DNA of 8,799 nucleotides from an uncultured Holdemanella sp. (lineage in GTDB: Bacteria; Bacillota_I; Bacilli_A; Erysipelotrichales; Erysipelotrichaceae). The DNA lies in assembly GCF_934772795.1 (NCBI RefSeq), contig NZ_CAKVMR010000083.1:1-8799 (forward strand), written 5' to 3'. Shown here one piece after another: positions 1 to 5,821 of the stretch (the stretch's first letter is position 1; each line of letters starts with the position of its first letter). The translations under genes and the position numbers were made by a program. The notes under the pieces are model-generated. The model was given only the letters and a program-made list of their open reading frames with translations. It searched no databases and was not told the origin of the DNA.

Positions 1-29
1 TACATATAATCCATTGGAGGACAAAAGAA

Positions 30-281
30 ATGACAGAACATACAGAAAAAGATGTATTGATGAAATGTACAAAATGCGGTTACGAAGAAGAAGTACCTAG
101 ATGGTTGATTGATGAATTATTTCCAAATGAACCTGAAGAAAAATATATGATGCACTGCCCTGAATGCGATCATAAAATGATTGTAAAAAATAATTCAACA
201 ACAAAATACAAATCCAAAATATTGGCTATTACGATAGCCCTTTTTGTCGTTCCCTACAATTTATTTTTTGTGATATTCTAG
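30..281 (+). CDS. Small zinc-ribbon protein with C-terminal membrane segment
   Basis: An 83-residue protein of unknown function. Two CxxC knuckles are visible, C13-x2-C16 (CTKCGY) and C43-x2-C46 (CPECDH), 26 residues apart, which is the layout of a zinc ribbon. An acidic stretch lies between them (about residues 19-38). Residues about 63-83 are hydrophobic and run to the C-terminus, so the protein is probably tail-anchored with the zinc ribbon in the cytoplasm. The ATG at 30 has GGAGG at 16-20 with a 9-nt spacer, which supports this start. The promoter and any upstream gene lie mostly outside the window. There is no clear terminator after the stop; the next gene has its own promoter. Zinc-ribbon/membrane proteins of this size are common in Bacillota and are usually uncharacterised. 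The domain assignment comes from the cysteine spacing alone, and no function is proposed. Confidence 0.75.
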   Translation: MTEHTEKDVLMKCTKCGYEEEVPRWLIDELFPNEPEEKYMMHCPECDHKMIVKNNSTTKYKSKILAITIALFVVPYNLFFVIF

Positions 282-402
282 AAGTTTTTCACATTTTAAA
301 TTTCCTTGTTCCGAAGCCAAAATCTTGATATATAAAAATTTATGAGTAACTACAACAAGAAAAAAGAACCATAATCTTTAGAACAATTCCTTATATTTCA
401 TG

Positions 403-408
403 TATAAT
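403..408 (+). promoter_or_regulatory. Likely -10 box of the deacetylase promoter
   Basis: A perfect TATAAT lies at 403-408 in the 203-bp gap between the zinc-ribbon gene and the deacetylase gene. No good -35 is seen at 16-18 nt upstream (AGAACA at 380-385 is the best with a 17-nt spacer). The predicted transcription start is near 415, giving a leader of about 70 nt. The rest of the gap (282-402) is A+T-rich and shows no gene, no convincing terminator and no recognised riboswitch. Confidence 0.5.
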
Positions 409-435
409 AGATATAGAGTTTAAAAGGGGATAATT

Positions 436-495
436 ATGTTAAGGGAATTTTATTATTTATACAAAAAAAAGAAGAGGGTCAACTATGACAAATAA
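436..495 (+). CDS. Possible 19-codon leader ORF overlapping the deacetylase start
   Basis: A short ORF begins with ATG at 436 after AGGGGA at 425-430 (5-nt spacer) and ends with TAA at 493-495. It would encode MLREFYYLYKKKKRVNYDK. It lies in the 5' leader predicted from the TATAAT at 403-408 and overlaps the first 11 nt of the deacetylase gene in another frame, so a ribosome reading it would stop just past the downstream ATG. That arrangement would suit translational coupling or a leader peptide. The peptide is basic and aromatic, with four lysines in a row, and no family is recognised. Chance is a real alternative for so short an ORF. The position of the SD and the overlap are the only support. 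Confidence 0.3.
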   Translation: MLREFYYLYKKKKRVNYDK

Positions 496-1858
496 AAGAA
501 GGAAAGATACTTTTGGGAATAGTTTGATCGCTTTTTTATTTATTTGCATGCTGTTTTTGTTGGGGTATGCTTTTAAAAATCCAATATTATTATATTCTAC
601 GAATCCAGAAGTAGAAATCAATCATGAGTATGATCCAAAGACAAACATTCAACAAGTCTTTTATCATTCGGATTCTAGTGTTCAAATTTCAAGTAATATC
701 GACACTAAAAAAGTGGGTAACTATACAGTAACTTATCAATTAAAAAACTATAAAAAAACGTGTACAATTTCAGTAAAAGATACTAAGGCTCCAAAACTAA
801 AGGTTAAAGCTTATAAAACAGATTTAAAAGAAGATATAAAGCCAAAATCTTTTGTAGAAAGTGTTGAAGATGATTCAAAAGTAACCTTATCTTTTAAAAA
901 TAAAGTAACTAAAGATGAAAAACAAACAGTGACTATCGTAGCTAAAGATGCATATGGAAATTACACAACGAAGGATGCGACACTTACATTAAAAAAAGAT
1001 ACTGAAAAACCTGTTATCAGCACAGATAAAATTAGTGTCTATACAGATTCAAAGCCGAACTATAAATCTTATATTGAAGTCAAAGATAATTTAGATTCAA
1101 ATCCAAAAATCAAAATTGATTCTTCAAAAGTTAAGACCAAAAAAGAAGGCACTTATAAATTAACTGTTACGGCAACGGATCGGTCTGGAAATAAAACTAA
1201 GAAAAAGATTAATGTCGTTGTTGAGGAACCTACAAAAGTTGTTTATCTAACATTTGATGATGGTCCAAGTGAAAATACGGATAAAGTATTAAAGATATTA
1301 AAAAAGTATGATGCGAAAGCTACATTCTTTGTGACTGGAAACAATCAAAAATATAATGATTCCATTCGAAAAGCAGAAAAACAAGGTAATACAATTGCAC
1401 TTCATACATATACGCATGATTATGCAACGGTATACTCGTCTACAGAAGCATATTTTAATGATTTACAACAAATTAGTGATATGGTTAAACAAATCACAGG
1501 AAAAGCTCCAAAATATATTCGTTTCCCTGGTGGTTCTAGCAATATGGTTTCTGCCAACTACTCTCAGGGTATTATGTCAAAACTAGATAGTATGGTACAT
1601 GAAAGAGGCTATGAATACTTTGACTGGAACTGCTCTAGTGGGGATGCCGCTTCAAACAGCGTACCTGCTCAAACGATTGTGGATAACTCAACAAATTGTA
1701 ACTACGATCAAATTATGTTGTTATTCCACGATTCAAGTCCTAAAACTTCTACAGTTGAAGCTTTGCCAGCCATCATTGAAAACTATAGAAGTCGTGGTTA
1801 TGTATTTAAAGCAATCAGTGATGATACTCCAATATTCCATCATGGAGTCAATAACTAA
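485..1858 (+). CDS. Membrane-anchored polysaccharide deacetylase (CE4/NodB) with Ig-like modules
   Basis: A 457-residue cell-surface enzyme of carbohydrate esterase family 4, most likely a peptidoglycan N-acetylglucosamine (PgdA-like) deacetylase that removes acetyl groups with a divalent metal. A basic N-terminus and a hydrophobic segment at about residues 14-33 form an uncleaved anchor or signal peptide. Residues about 40-248 look like three tandem Ig-like beta modules, with repeated joints of the DTKAPK (99-104) and DTEKP (172-176) type. The NodB domain fills about 251-445 and keeps every CE4 motif: TFDDGP 256-261 with D258 (base) and D259 (metal), HTYTH 307-311 (metal histidines), RFPGG 346-350, DW 380-381 and LLFH 412-415 with H415. 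The start has GAGGG at 474-478 with a 6-nt spacer. It is transcribed alone and ends in a terminator at 1857-1882. In known pathogens such enzymes give lysozyme resistance. The exact substrate here (peptidoglycan or another wall polysaccharide) cannot be told from sequence. Confidence 0.9.
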   Translation: MTNKRRKDTFGNSLIAFLFICMLFLLGYAFKNPILLYSTNPEVEINHEYDPKTNIQQVFYHSDSSVQISSNIDTKKVGNYTVTYQLKNYKKTCTISVKDTKAPKLKVKAYKTDLKEDIKPKSFVESVEDDSKVTLSFKNKVTKDEKQTVTIVAKDAYGNYTTKDATLTLKKDTEKPVISTDKISVYTDSKPNYKSYIEVKDNLDSNPKIKIDSSKVKTKKEGTYKLTVTATDRSGNKTKKKINVVVEEPTKVVYLTFDDGPSENTDKVLKILKKYDAKATFFVTGNNQKYNDSIRKAEKQGNTIALHTYTHDYATVYSSTEAYFNDLQQISDMVKQITGKAPKYIRFPGGSSNMVSANYSQGIMSKLDSMVHERGYEYFDWNCSSGDAASNSVPAQTIVDNSTNCNYDQIMLLFHDSSPKTSTVEALPAIIENYRSRGYVFKAISDDTPIFHHGVNN

Positions 1859-1882
1859 GTCAGCAAATTGCTGGCTTTTTTT
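1857..1882 (+). terminator. Intrinsic terminator of the deacetylase gene
   Basis: An 8-bp stem, AAGTCAGC (1857-1864) with GCTGGCTT (1870-1877), one G-U pair and loop AAATT, is followed by a T run at 1876-1882. It starts inside the TAA stop codon. Confidence 0.85.
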
Positions 1883-1890
1883 GTATGTAG

Positions 1891-1920
1891 AAAAAAAATC
1901 GAAGGAATTAACCTTCGATT
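1891..1920 (-). terminator. Intrinsic terminator of the PocR-domain gene
   Basis: A perfect 9-bp inverted repeat, AATCGAAGG (1897-1905) and CCTTCGATT (1912-1920), has a 6-nt loop. Read on the minus strand it runs into eight T residues (1898-1891). The TAA stop of the gene (1910-1908) lies in the loop, so the last codons form one arm of the stem. Confidence 0.85.
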
Positions 1921-2399
1921 ACGGCTTTGTAGTACTTTAATAGATCTTGCATCAATTCGATACTTTCTTCTACCTGAGCTTCATTCATCACAACCACTTT
2001 TGTGTAGTTATGTAAAAGTATGGGTCTAGAAACATTATATGTTTCAGCCAAATGTTTGACCCAATCTTCTGCTTCTAAGCCTTGCTGTTTTGTGATAACT
2101 CCTTCTGATACAATTACCCCTTTTACATCTGCAAGAGCTACAGGAACACTCCATTTAACAAGTCCTGCATGACATGCATACTTTTGTGGTTTGTTCGATT
2201 TTAAAGCTGCTGTATAGTTTTCAAATGTACATTCATCACATTGACGTAATGCAGATGAACTTGTTTTTAAGCATTTACAAAAAAAGTTTTTCTCTTTTGC
2301 ACTACTAATTTCTGTCTCGTCTTGCACGAAATAGCATCTTAATCCAGTAATATGGTAATACGCATCCATTACCTTTTTGATTGCTTCTTCAGGCAACAT
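1908..2399 (-). CDS. Stand-alone PocR-domain sensory protein
   Basis: A 163-residue protein that appears to consist of one PocR ligand-binding domain. The signs are the cysteine series C41-x-C43, C54-x2-C57 (CDEC) and C76, with the CHAGL block at 76-80 followed by PVALADVKGVIVSEG (86-100), which corresponds to the 'CHaGL ... Pi ... G ... G' core of the family. PocR domains usually sense small ligands and are usually joined to an AraC-type HTH, histidine kinase or GGDEF domain. No output domain is present here: residues 105-163 only look helical. No signal peptide or membrane segment is seen, so the protein should be cytoplasmic. The ATG at 2399 is preferred over an in-frame TTG at 2414 because GAGGTG at 2407-2412 is well placed for the ATG, whereas the TTG has AGG only 2 nt before it. 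The gene has its own promoter (2432-2460) and terminator. The cysteine cluster could bind a metal or be redox-sensitive (inference). Confidence 0.75.
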   Translation of the reverse strand: MLPEEAIKKVMDAYYHITGLRCYFVQDETEISSAKEKNFFCKCLKTSSSALRQCDECTFENYTAALKSNKPQKYACHAGLVKWSVPVALADVKGVIVSEGVITKQQGLEAEDWVKHLAETYNVSRPILLHNYTKVVVMNEAQVEESIELMQDLLKYYKAVIEG

Positions 2400-2406
2400 A
2401 ATATAA

Positions 2407-2412
2407 CACCTC
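2407..2412 (-). promoter_or_regulatory. Ribosome binding site that sets the PocR gene start
   Basis: GAGGTG on the minus strand matches the 3' half of AGGAGGTG and lies 7 nt before the ATG at 2399. A longer reading from TTG at 2414 would place this site inside the coding region. Confidence 0.65.
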
Positions 2413-2431
2413 AAATCCTTTTCTTATCTTA

Positions 2432-2460
2432 ATTAAATCACTTTCAGTGACTGATTTCAA
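2432..2460 (-). promoter_or_regulatory. Promoter of the PocR-domain gene, with an inverted repeat in its spacer
   Basis: On the minus strand TTGAAA (2460-2455) and TTTAAT (2437-2432) are separated by exactly 17 nt, each with one mismatch to the sigma-A consensus. The spacer holds the inverted repeat TCACT-N3-AGTGA (2438-2450), which could be an operator. The start of transcription would be near 2425, giving a leader of about 25 nt with the GAGGTG site in it. Confidence 0.6.
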
Positions 2461-2492
2461 GCATATTGTAAGCCGTTTCAAATGCTTTTTTT
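2459..2492 (+). terminator. Orphan terminator-like hairpin on the + strand
   Basis: AAGCATATTG (2459-2468) pairs with CAAATGCTT (2479-2487) through 9 bp with one bulged base (A2465). The loop is 10 nt, and a T run follows at 2486-2492. No + strand gene ends here. It could stop antisense readthrough into the operon, or it could be an inverted repeat upstream of the PocR promoter. The form is terminator-like, but the function is uncertain. Confidence 0.4.
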
Positions 2493-2494
2493 GT

Positions 2495-2521
2495 AAATTA
2501 AAACCAGATGTTTCCACCTGG
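2495..2521 (-). terminator. Intrinsic terminator of the uvrA-hprK-lgt/ppaX-trxB operon
   Basis: On the minus strand CCAGGTG-GAAA-CATCTGG (2521-2504) is a 7-bp stem with one G-U pair, capped by a GNRA tetraloop. It is followed by TTTTAATTT (2503-2495). It begins 12 nt after the trxB stop codon. Confidence 0.85.
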
Positions 2522-2533
2522 CTTCTTGGATTA

Positions 2534-3448
2534 TTAAATTCCTTTTATTTTATGAAATGCATGCTGCGCTGCAATGGCACCATCATTACATGCCGTAATA
2601 ACCTGTCTTAAATTTTTGTCAATGACATCGCCTGCTGCATAAATTCCTGGAATTTTTGTTTGACGATCATCATCTACTAAGACGTATCCTCGTTCGTTCA
2701 ATACACCTAAATCTTGTACACAATCCGTATTTGGATCTTGTCCAACATAAGGGAAGATGCCTGAACATTCAATAACTTGTTTTTCATGAGTATCCACATT
2801 TTCAAGTTCAATACCGGATACTTTTCCTTCTAAACTTAGAATTTGAACAGGAATATGCTTTTTAATGACATGAATCTTCGCATTCTCTTCAATTTGTTTT
2901 TGAATATGTTCCTCGGCTCTAAATACGTCTCTACGAATCACAATCGTAACACTGCGCGCAAGCCCGGCAAGATAAATAGATTCTTCTAACGCAGAGTTTC
3001 CTCCACCAATCACTACAACATCTTTATCTCTAAAAAATGCACCGTCGCAAACTGCACAAAAAGAAACACCATGTCCTAGATTTTCATTTTCACCAGGAAT
3101 ATTCAATAAACGTTCCTTTGTTCCTGTCGCAAGAATGATAGCCTCACCCTTCACAACATTTCCATCACTCAAATATACATTTTTATCTTTATCGATTTTA
3201 TTAACTTCACCATACGCGTACTCAGCTTGAAAAGATGTTGCCTGTTCAAACATATCCATTGCCAACTGTGTACCTTCAATATTTTTTATACCTGGATAAT
3301 TACTGATTTTATTTGTCTTGATCAATTTTCCACCAGGCGCTCCATTTTCTAATATCAAAGTTTTAAGTCCTGCTCTTGAACCATATAATGCTGCGCTTAA
3401 ACCAGCAGGGCCGGCGCCAACTATTACCAAATCGTATTGTCGCTCCAT
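2534..3448 (-). CDS. trxB: Thioredoxin reductase (NADPH)
   Basis: A 304-residue cytoplasmic flavoenzyme of the low-molecular-weight type that reduces oxidised thioredoxin with NADPH. The FAD-binding Rossmann motif is GAGPAG at 11-16. The redox-active disulphide is CAVC at 131-134, followed by D135. The NADPH domain has GGGNSA at 148-153 and the RRDVFR block at 172-177, whose arginines are expected to bind the 2'-phosphate and so favour NADPH. The second FAD motif GIYAAGD (268-274) and RQV (281-283) complete the set. Length is typical of the family. The ATG at 3448 has AAGGAGG at 3456-3462 with a 7-nt spacer. The gene begins inside the last 25 nt of the lgt-ppaX gene, so it is probably translationally coupled. 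It is the last gene of the operon and is followed by a strong terminator. No thioredoxin gene is seen in the window. Confidence 0.95.
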   Translation of the reverse strand: MERQYDLVIVGAGPAGLSAALYGSRAGLKTLILENGAPGGKLIKTNKISNYPGIKNIEGTQLAMDMFEQATSFQAEYAYGEVNKIDKDKNVYLSDGNVVKGEAIILATGTKERLLNIPGENENLGHGVSFCAVCDGAFFRDKDVVVIGGGNSALEESIYLAGLARSVTIVIRRDVFRAEEHIQKQIEENAKIHVIKKHIPVQILSLEGKVSGIELENVDTHEKQVIECSGIFPYVGQDPNTDCVQDLGVLNERGYVLVDDDRQTKIPGIYAAGDVIDKNLRQVITACNDGAIAAQHAFHKIKGI

Positions 3449-4881
3449 ATGCGATCCTCCTTACATAATGGTACTAACTGCATTAAATCATCGATGACCT
3501 TACATGGATGTGCTTTTTCTAAGGCTTCACGTTGTTTTTCATCTACACTAAACCCCACAGAATAGGCAGCCATATTTTTTGCGGCTACAATATCCGCAAC
3601 ATTATCACCAACATAAATACAATCGTCATGACTAGTATGTAATAAGTTGCATGCTTCAATCAAGCCAGATGCACTTGGCTTAGGTTCAGGTAAATTTTCT
3701 TTTCCCAATACAACCTCGAAATAACCATCTAAACCAGCTTGTTTAAGACCTCTTTTCACAACTTCAATACGCTTATTTGATACTACCGCACACTGTATAT
3801 TTTCTTCTTTTAACCCCTCTAGCATTTCCTTGGCATGAGGCACTTCCTTTAATAGATCTTTATGCAAAGCCTTATTGATTACTTGATAACGATCAATAAT
3901 ACTTTGTACCTGATCTTCTGGGAAATACTTTGAGAAAGTTACTTCTAGCGTTGGTCCAAAGAATGAATATAATTCTTCATTTGATAATTCATAGTCGGGT
4001 TTTAATTCTTTAAAAACTCTTCTAAAGGTTTCAAAAACCAATTGTTGTGAATCAATCAATGTTCCATCCAAATCAAACAAAACAACCGGTTTCTTTTTCC
4101 AGTGAAATGCTTTATGAAATACACCCATTAAGCCAAGACAACCAACAACCATTAAGGCTAAAGATACAAGTTGAGCTGTACGAAGGCCAAGTACCATTAA
4201 AGAATCTGTTCGCAAGCCTTCAATCACAAAACGCGTAATTCCATACCATACCATATACATAAATCCACAATCACCGCGTCTTTTGCACCAATACTTACGG
4301 AAAATAAATGTAATAAACAAGAATCCTAATAGATTACATACACTTTCAAATAAGAAAGTTGGCATACGATAGGCTCCATCAATAAACATTTGATTTTTAA
4401 TAAATGCTGGATAGTGAGTATAAAAACTCTCAGATACAATACCACCATAGGCTTCTTGGTTCATAAAGTTTCCCCAACGGCCAAAGGCTTGTGCCAATAA
4501 CACTGTTGGCATAATCAAATCAAACATTCTAAGAAATGAAATTTTACGTTTTTTAAAGAAATATAAACTGAATATAAATCCTGCAATCAATCCACCATGA
4601 ATGGCCAAGCCACCGTTCCAAATGGCTACAATTTCATTTAGGTGTGAAGAATAATAATTCCATTCAAAAATGACATACCATGCTCGAGCTCCTAGAATTC
4701 CAATAAACAACATAGGAACTACATAATCATCTAGAACTTCAGGTGCATATCCCCATTTTTTCATTGTTCTTTGACATAGTAAATATGCACATAAGGCGCC
4801 TGTTAAAATTAAAACGGCATACCAAGCAATTTCTAAAGATCCAAAAGAAACAAATATTCTAGTGTTTGGAAACAGATGCAT
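3424..4881 (-). CDS. lgt: Lgt (prolipoprotein diacylglyceryl transferase) fused to a PpaX-like HAD phosphatase
   Basis: A 485-residue protein in one open frame. Residues 1 to about 258 are a complete Lgt, the multi-pass membrane enzyme that transfers diacylglycerol from phosphatidylglycerol to the lipobox cysteine of prolipoproteins. It shows HGG 95-97, the signature GRWGNFMNQEAYG 134-146 and IEGLRTDSL 220-228 with the key arginine R224. Residues about 264-475 are a HAD hydrolase with a helical cap: DLDGT 270-274 (nucleophile D270, D272), S368 (motif II), K401 (motif III) and GDNVAD 425-430 (motif IV). FGPTL (308-312), DRYQ (330-333) and the whole layout resemble B. subtilis PpaX, the pyrophosphatase that follows hprK and lgt there; a phosphoglycolate phosphatase is the main alternative. 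There is no stop and no Shine-Dalgarno before an internal Met (M252), so a separate HAD start is unlikely. Lgt ends in the cytoplasm, which suits the HAD substrate. The ATG at 4881 has AAGGAGG 6 nt upstream (4888-4894). The gene overlaps hprK by 23 nt and trxB by 25 nt. Confidence 0.9.
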   Translation of the reverse strand: MHLFPNTRIFVSFGSLEIAWYAVLILTGALCAYLLCQRTMKKWGYAPEVLDDYVVPMLFIGILGARAWYVIFEWNYYSSHLNEIVAIWNGGLAIHGGLIAGFIFSLYFFKKRKISFLRMFDLIMPTVLLAQAFGRWGNFMNQEAYGGIVSESFYTHYPAFIKNQMFIDGAYRMPTFLFESVCNLLGFLFITFIFRKYWCKRRGDCGFMYMVWYGITRFVIEGLRTDSLMVLGLRTAQLVSLALMVVGCLGLMGVFHKAFHWKKKPVVLFDLDGTLIDSQQLVFETFRRVFKELKPDYELSNEELYSFFGPTLEVTFSKYFPEDQVQSIIDRYQVINKALHKDLLKEVPHAKEMLEGLKEENIQCAVVSNKRIEVVKRGLKQAGLDGYFEVVLGKENLPEPKPSASGLIEACNLLHTSHDDCIYVGDNVADIVAAKNMAAYSVGFSVDEKQREALEKAHPCKVIDDLMQLVPLCKEDRIWSDNTIW

Positions 4882-5821
4882 CGAATTCCTCCTTCTTATT
4901 CTCAGAGATTTGTGCTAACACTCGCTCTTCAAATTCTTTAGCTGAATCTAAGCCATCTTTCAACAATAAGAAGTTTGTCACAGCTGTTTCAATCACAGAC
5001 GACATCGGACGTCCTTGAGAAACTGGAATCGTCATCTTTAAAATTTTGATTCCTAAAATCTCATTGTATTCTTTTTCTTCAATTCCAACTCGATCGTATT
5101 CATAAGAATCATTAAATGGTTCTAAATCAATTTGAAATTCTATTTGTGTTTCATGGGCAATGGCTCCTACTCCATACATACGAGAAATATTGATAATTCC
5201 AACACCTCTAAGTTCCATGAACCCTTCTAACATAGGTGTCGTTCTTCCTATCAATTCATCGTGTATTTTGTAACAATCAATACGATCATCACCAACTAAT
5301 TGGTGGCCTCGTTTGATAAGTTCCAAGGCAATTTCACTTTTTCCCATGCCACTTCTACCTGTAATCAATACACCAACACCAAATACACGCACTAACTCTC
5401 CATGAATGACTACAGATTCTGCAAGACATTCATCCAAATAGTTTGTGATACTAACAATTGCGTGAGATGTTTGATGTTCTGTTTTAAATACAGGGAAGTT
5501 TTTACGCTCGGCTATTTCCTTTAAAACAGGAGGACATGCATGTCCATGTGCAACCACAATACATGGTGTATTGTCTCCTGTTAAAAATTCAAAAGAACGA
5601 CGTTGAGATATTTCGTCCATCTGCTCTTCGATATATCCTATTTCTTTATCCCCAAGCACGACAAGACGTTTTGTTTGTGTATCCGGAAAATATCCGGCTA
5701 ATTCTAATCCTGGACGATTTGTATCAGCCAAAGTTAATGGACGATTTAATGAGTCTGAATCTCCAGTCACGATAGTCCACATGAATTTTTTAGCTAGATC
5801 ACGAACAATTACTTTTGCCAT
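4859..5821 (-). CDS. hprK: HPr kinase/phosphorylase
   Basis: A 320-residue cytoplasmic enzyme that phosphorylates HPr of the phosphotransferase system on Ser46 with ATP or PPi, and removes that phosphate with Pi to give PPi. It controls carbon catabolite repression. The N-terminal domain (about 1-130) is followed by the catalytic core: H140 in the HGELVRVFGVG segment, the P-loop GRSGMGKS 155-162, DD at 178-179, the family signature MELRGVGIIN 202-211, R244 in YDRVGIE (242-248), and PVSQGRPMSSVIE 266-278. Two positions differ from the common Firmicutes form: R156 where GDSG is usual, and P272 where GRN is usual. The length is normal. The start at 5821 has AGGAGG at 5827-5832 with a 5-nt spacer and lies within the last 23 nt of uvrA. 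The adjacent PpaX-like phosphatase would remove the PPi made by the phosphorylase reaction, as in B. subtilis. Confidence 0.95.
   Translation of the reverse strand: MAKVIVRDLAKKFMWTIVTGDSDSLNRPLTLADTNRPGLELAGYFPDTQTKRLVVLGDKEIGYIEEQMDEISQRRSFEFLTGDNTPCIVVAHGHACPPVLKEIAERKNFPVFKTEHQTSHAIVSITNYLDECLAESVVIHGELVRVFGVGVLITGRSGMGKSEIALELIKRGHQLVGDDRIDCYKIHDELIGRTTPMLEGFMELRGVGIINISRMYGVGAIAHETQIEFQIDLEPFNDSYEYDRVGIEEKEYNEILGIKILKMTIPVSQGRPMSSVIETAVTNFLLLKDGLDSAKEFEERVLAQISENKKEEFDASVSKH

Noticed and set aside
5..10. TATAAT as a promoter for the zinc-ribbon gene
   Set aside because: The start of transcription would fall at the SD itself, and the -35 region is outside the window, so it cannot be supported.
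282..402. Riboswitch or terminator between the zinc-ribbon gene and the deacetylase gene
   Set aside because: Only short, A+T-rich, weak inverted repeats were seen, with no G+C stem followed by a T run and no known aptamer motif.
1356..1940. Overlapping + strand ORFs within and after the deacetylase gene (1356-1586 and 1599-1940)
   Set aside because: They are out-of-frame shadows of the CE4 domain, without recognisable domains, and the second runs through both terminators.
2400..2414. TTG start giving a 168-residue PocR protein
   Set aside because: The only SD-like bases are 2 nt from the TTG, whereas GAGGTG is well placed for the ATG at 2399.
4085..4130. Separate start for the HAD domain at M252 of Lgt
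   Set aside because: No Shine-Dalgarno sequence precedes it, there is no stop codon between the domains, and M252 lies within the end of the last Lgt membrane segment.
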